The notes below the pieces were generated by a model. That model made no database searches. It saw nothing but the letters and a program-made list of their open reading frames with translations, and was not told where the DNA came from. From Diadophis punctatus similis (taxonomy: Eukaryota > Chordata > Lepidosauria > Squamata > Dipsadidae), in the NCBI GenBank assembly GCA_023053685.1, contig JALIGW010000059.1, positions 1,116,001-1,180,000 of the forward strand: a DNA stretch of 64,000 nucleotides, given 5' to 3'. A program made the position numbers and the translations under genes. The stretch's first letter is position 1. Each line of letters begins with the position of its first letter. Of the stretch, positions 63,151-64,000 are shown piece after piece.

Positions 63151-64000
63151 GAAAACCTCACTGTTGACACAGAGCTCAGAAATGAAAAAGAAACACAAAT
63201 TCATGTTCCCTAGACTCTAGAAAGAAAAATCTCACACAATTTTTAGATCCGAACTTTCCCTGACGAGTTAGCCCAAGCCTTATCATAGAATTTGCCTTAC
63301 GACTCAATTCAGCCCGAAAACCTCACTTTTGACACAGAGCTCAAAAATGAAAAAGAAATACATATCCATGTTCCCCAGGGTATGGAAAAGCAAATTCCCA
63401 CACCATTTTCAGATCCAAGCATTCCCTGAGGAATTAGCCCAAGCCGTATCTCATAATTTGCCTTAGGATTCAATTCAACCAGAAAAGTTCACTTTTGACA
63501 CAGAGCTCAGAAATGAAAAAGAAACACATAGCCATGATCCCCAGGGTGTGGAAAGACAAAATCTCACACCATTTGCAGATCTGAGCTTTCCCTGAGGACT
63601 TAGCCCAAGCCCTATCTCATAATTTGCCTTAGGACTCAATTATAACAGAAAACTTCACTTTTGACACATAGCTCAGAAATGAAAAAGAAACACATATTCA
63701 TGTTCTCCAGGGTCTGGAAAGCTGAATTCTCACACCATTTTCAGATCTGAGCTTTCCCTGCGGAGTTAGCCCAAGCCGTATCTCATAATTTGCCTTAGGA
63801 TTCAATTCAACCAGAAAACTTCACTTTTGACACAGAGCTCAGAAATGAAAAAGAAACACATATTCATGTTCTCCAGGGTCTGGAAAGCCGAATTCTGACA
63901 CCATTTTCAGATCCGAGCTTTCCCTGAGGAGTTAGCCCAAGGCGTTTCTCAGAATTTGCCATAGAACTCAATTCAGCCCGAAAACCTCACTTTTGACACA
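63151..64000 (+). repeat. Terminal mosaic monomers, array continues past the window
   Basis: About five monomers in an order unlike the preceding 15-mer. Joins are visible at about 63,154 (an ATAACAGAAAAC unit into CTCACTGTTGACAC) and near 63,530, where ACATAGCCATGATCCCC, otherwise seen at 50-54 kb, appears. The window ends in TTTTGACACA within a monomer, so the array runs on to the right. Confidence 0.7.

Larger units (their letters stand above)
1..64000 (+). repeat. Satellite DNA array, ~166-bp monomer, uninterrupted head-to-tail
   Basis: One sequence unit recurs from the first to the last base. Using GAGCTC in the motif GAGCTCAGAAATGAAAAAG as phase marker, successive units start at 144, 301, 467, 623, 789, 939 and 1105, and in the 16-mer region at 6964, 7130, 7295, 7451, 7617 and 7774, giving steps of about 156-158 or 165-167 bp. 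Both window ends fall inside a monomer, so the array extends beyond the window on both sides. All units read in the same direction; I saw no inversion and no foreign insertion. Known biology: units of 150-180 bp, close to nucleosomal DNA plus linker, are typical of centromeric and heterochromatic satellites in plants and animals. Inference: a centromeric or pericentromeric block of a eukaryote. It could instead be a subtelomeric or knob-type block; the sequence alone does not decide. Confidence 0.97.
17086..64000 (+). repeat. Satellite family B domain (uniform ~166-bp monomers)
   Basis: About 280 monomers, essentially all full length. Frequent family marks are CATGTTCCCCAGGGT, GAATTCCCACACCATTTGC, GATCCGAGCATTCCCTGAGG, GAATTAGCCCAAG, TTACCTTACGACTC and CTCAATTATAACAGAAAAC. 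Length changes are few and monomer-specific: a 5-6 bp insertion after CACATA, a one-base loss giving TGTTCCCAGGG, and a two-base loss in GAGTTTCCCTGCGG. Long segments recur at distances close to multiples of 166 bp, so the domain grew by duplicating blocks of many monomers. Some monomers keep A-like bases (CCTGTTCCCTAGGG), which fits common descent with family A. Confidence 0.9.

Noticed and set aside
1..64000. CRISPR array
   Set aside because: The repeats are about 166 bp and contiguous with no unique spacers, and there are no cas genes; this is tandem satellite structure.
1..64000. Bacterial-type promoter: TTGACA in nearly every monomer
   Set aside because: TTTTGACACAG is part of the monomer consensus and recurs every ~166 bp. 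No matching -10 element at the right spacing was seen and no gene follows.
1..64000. Ribosomal or 5S RNA genes, or their spacer repeats
   Set aside because: No rRNA or tRNA-like conserved sequence was recognised in the monomer, and no coding unit separates the repeats.
1..64000. Known satellite identity such as human alpha satellite or the Arabidopsis 178-bp repeat
   Set aside because: Unit length and sequence do not match what I know of these families, so no named family is assigned.

Overview
The whole 64 kb window is one uninterrupted satellite DNA array. A unit of about 166 bp is repeated head to tail, always in the same orientation, roughly 385-390 times. I find no stretch of unrelated sequence: no gene, RNA gene, transposable element, inverted segment or unique spacer. 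Short open reading frames exist on both strands, but they are translations of the satellite itself and recur wherever the same monomer subtypes recur, so no CDS is annotated. A tandem array of this size, nucleosome-scale unit and higher-order structure points to a eukaryotic chromosome, most likely a centromeric, pericentromeric or other heterochromatic block. Unit length fits many plant centromeric satellites (about 150-180 bp) but also animal ones. I do not recognise the monomer, and the taxon cannot be fixed from this sequence alone.

Layout. Two families meet at a sharp junction at about 17,080-17,095. Family A (1 to about 17,085) mixes full-length monomers (165-167 bp) with short ones (156-158 bp) lacking about 10 bp. 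Family B (about 17,085 to 64,000) has essentially only the 166-bp form and a different set of diagnostic bases. Both families share a well conserved segment around GAGCTCAGAAATGAAAAAG.

Family A: a mosaic left part (1-4,557); a 10-monomer higher-order repeat (HOR) of 1,639 bp (from about 4,558); a 16-monomer HOR of about 2,590 bp present in three full copies and one partial copy (6,888-15,915); a deletion-type junction at about 15,910; and a distal copy (about 16,225-17,085) of sequence at 2,260-3,120.

Family B is built by nested segmental tandem duplication in whole numbers of monomers: a 1,332-bp 8-mer doubled at 20,968-23,631; a 5,155-bp-offset copy (18,905-21,420 to 24,060-26,575); an almost identical 6,637-bp (about 40-mer) tandem duplication at 25,331-38,604; a partial further copy with a one-monomer gain (38,605-41,600); a recurring 5-monomer module in 39-46 kb and 58-61 kb; a 3,326/3,492-bp tandem pair at 48,931-55,748; and a 2,488-bp (15-mer) tandem pair at about 58,100-63,150.

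Nothing here works as a pathway. The biology is structural and evolutionary: unequal exchange or replication-based amplification in monomer-length steps, and possibly nucleosome phasing and centromere function. All lengths come from reading the positions of marker motifs by eye; identities are qualitative.
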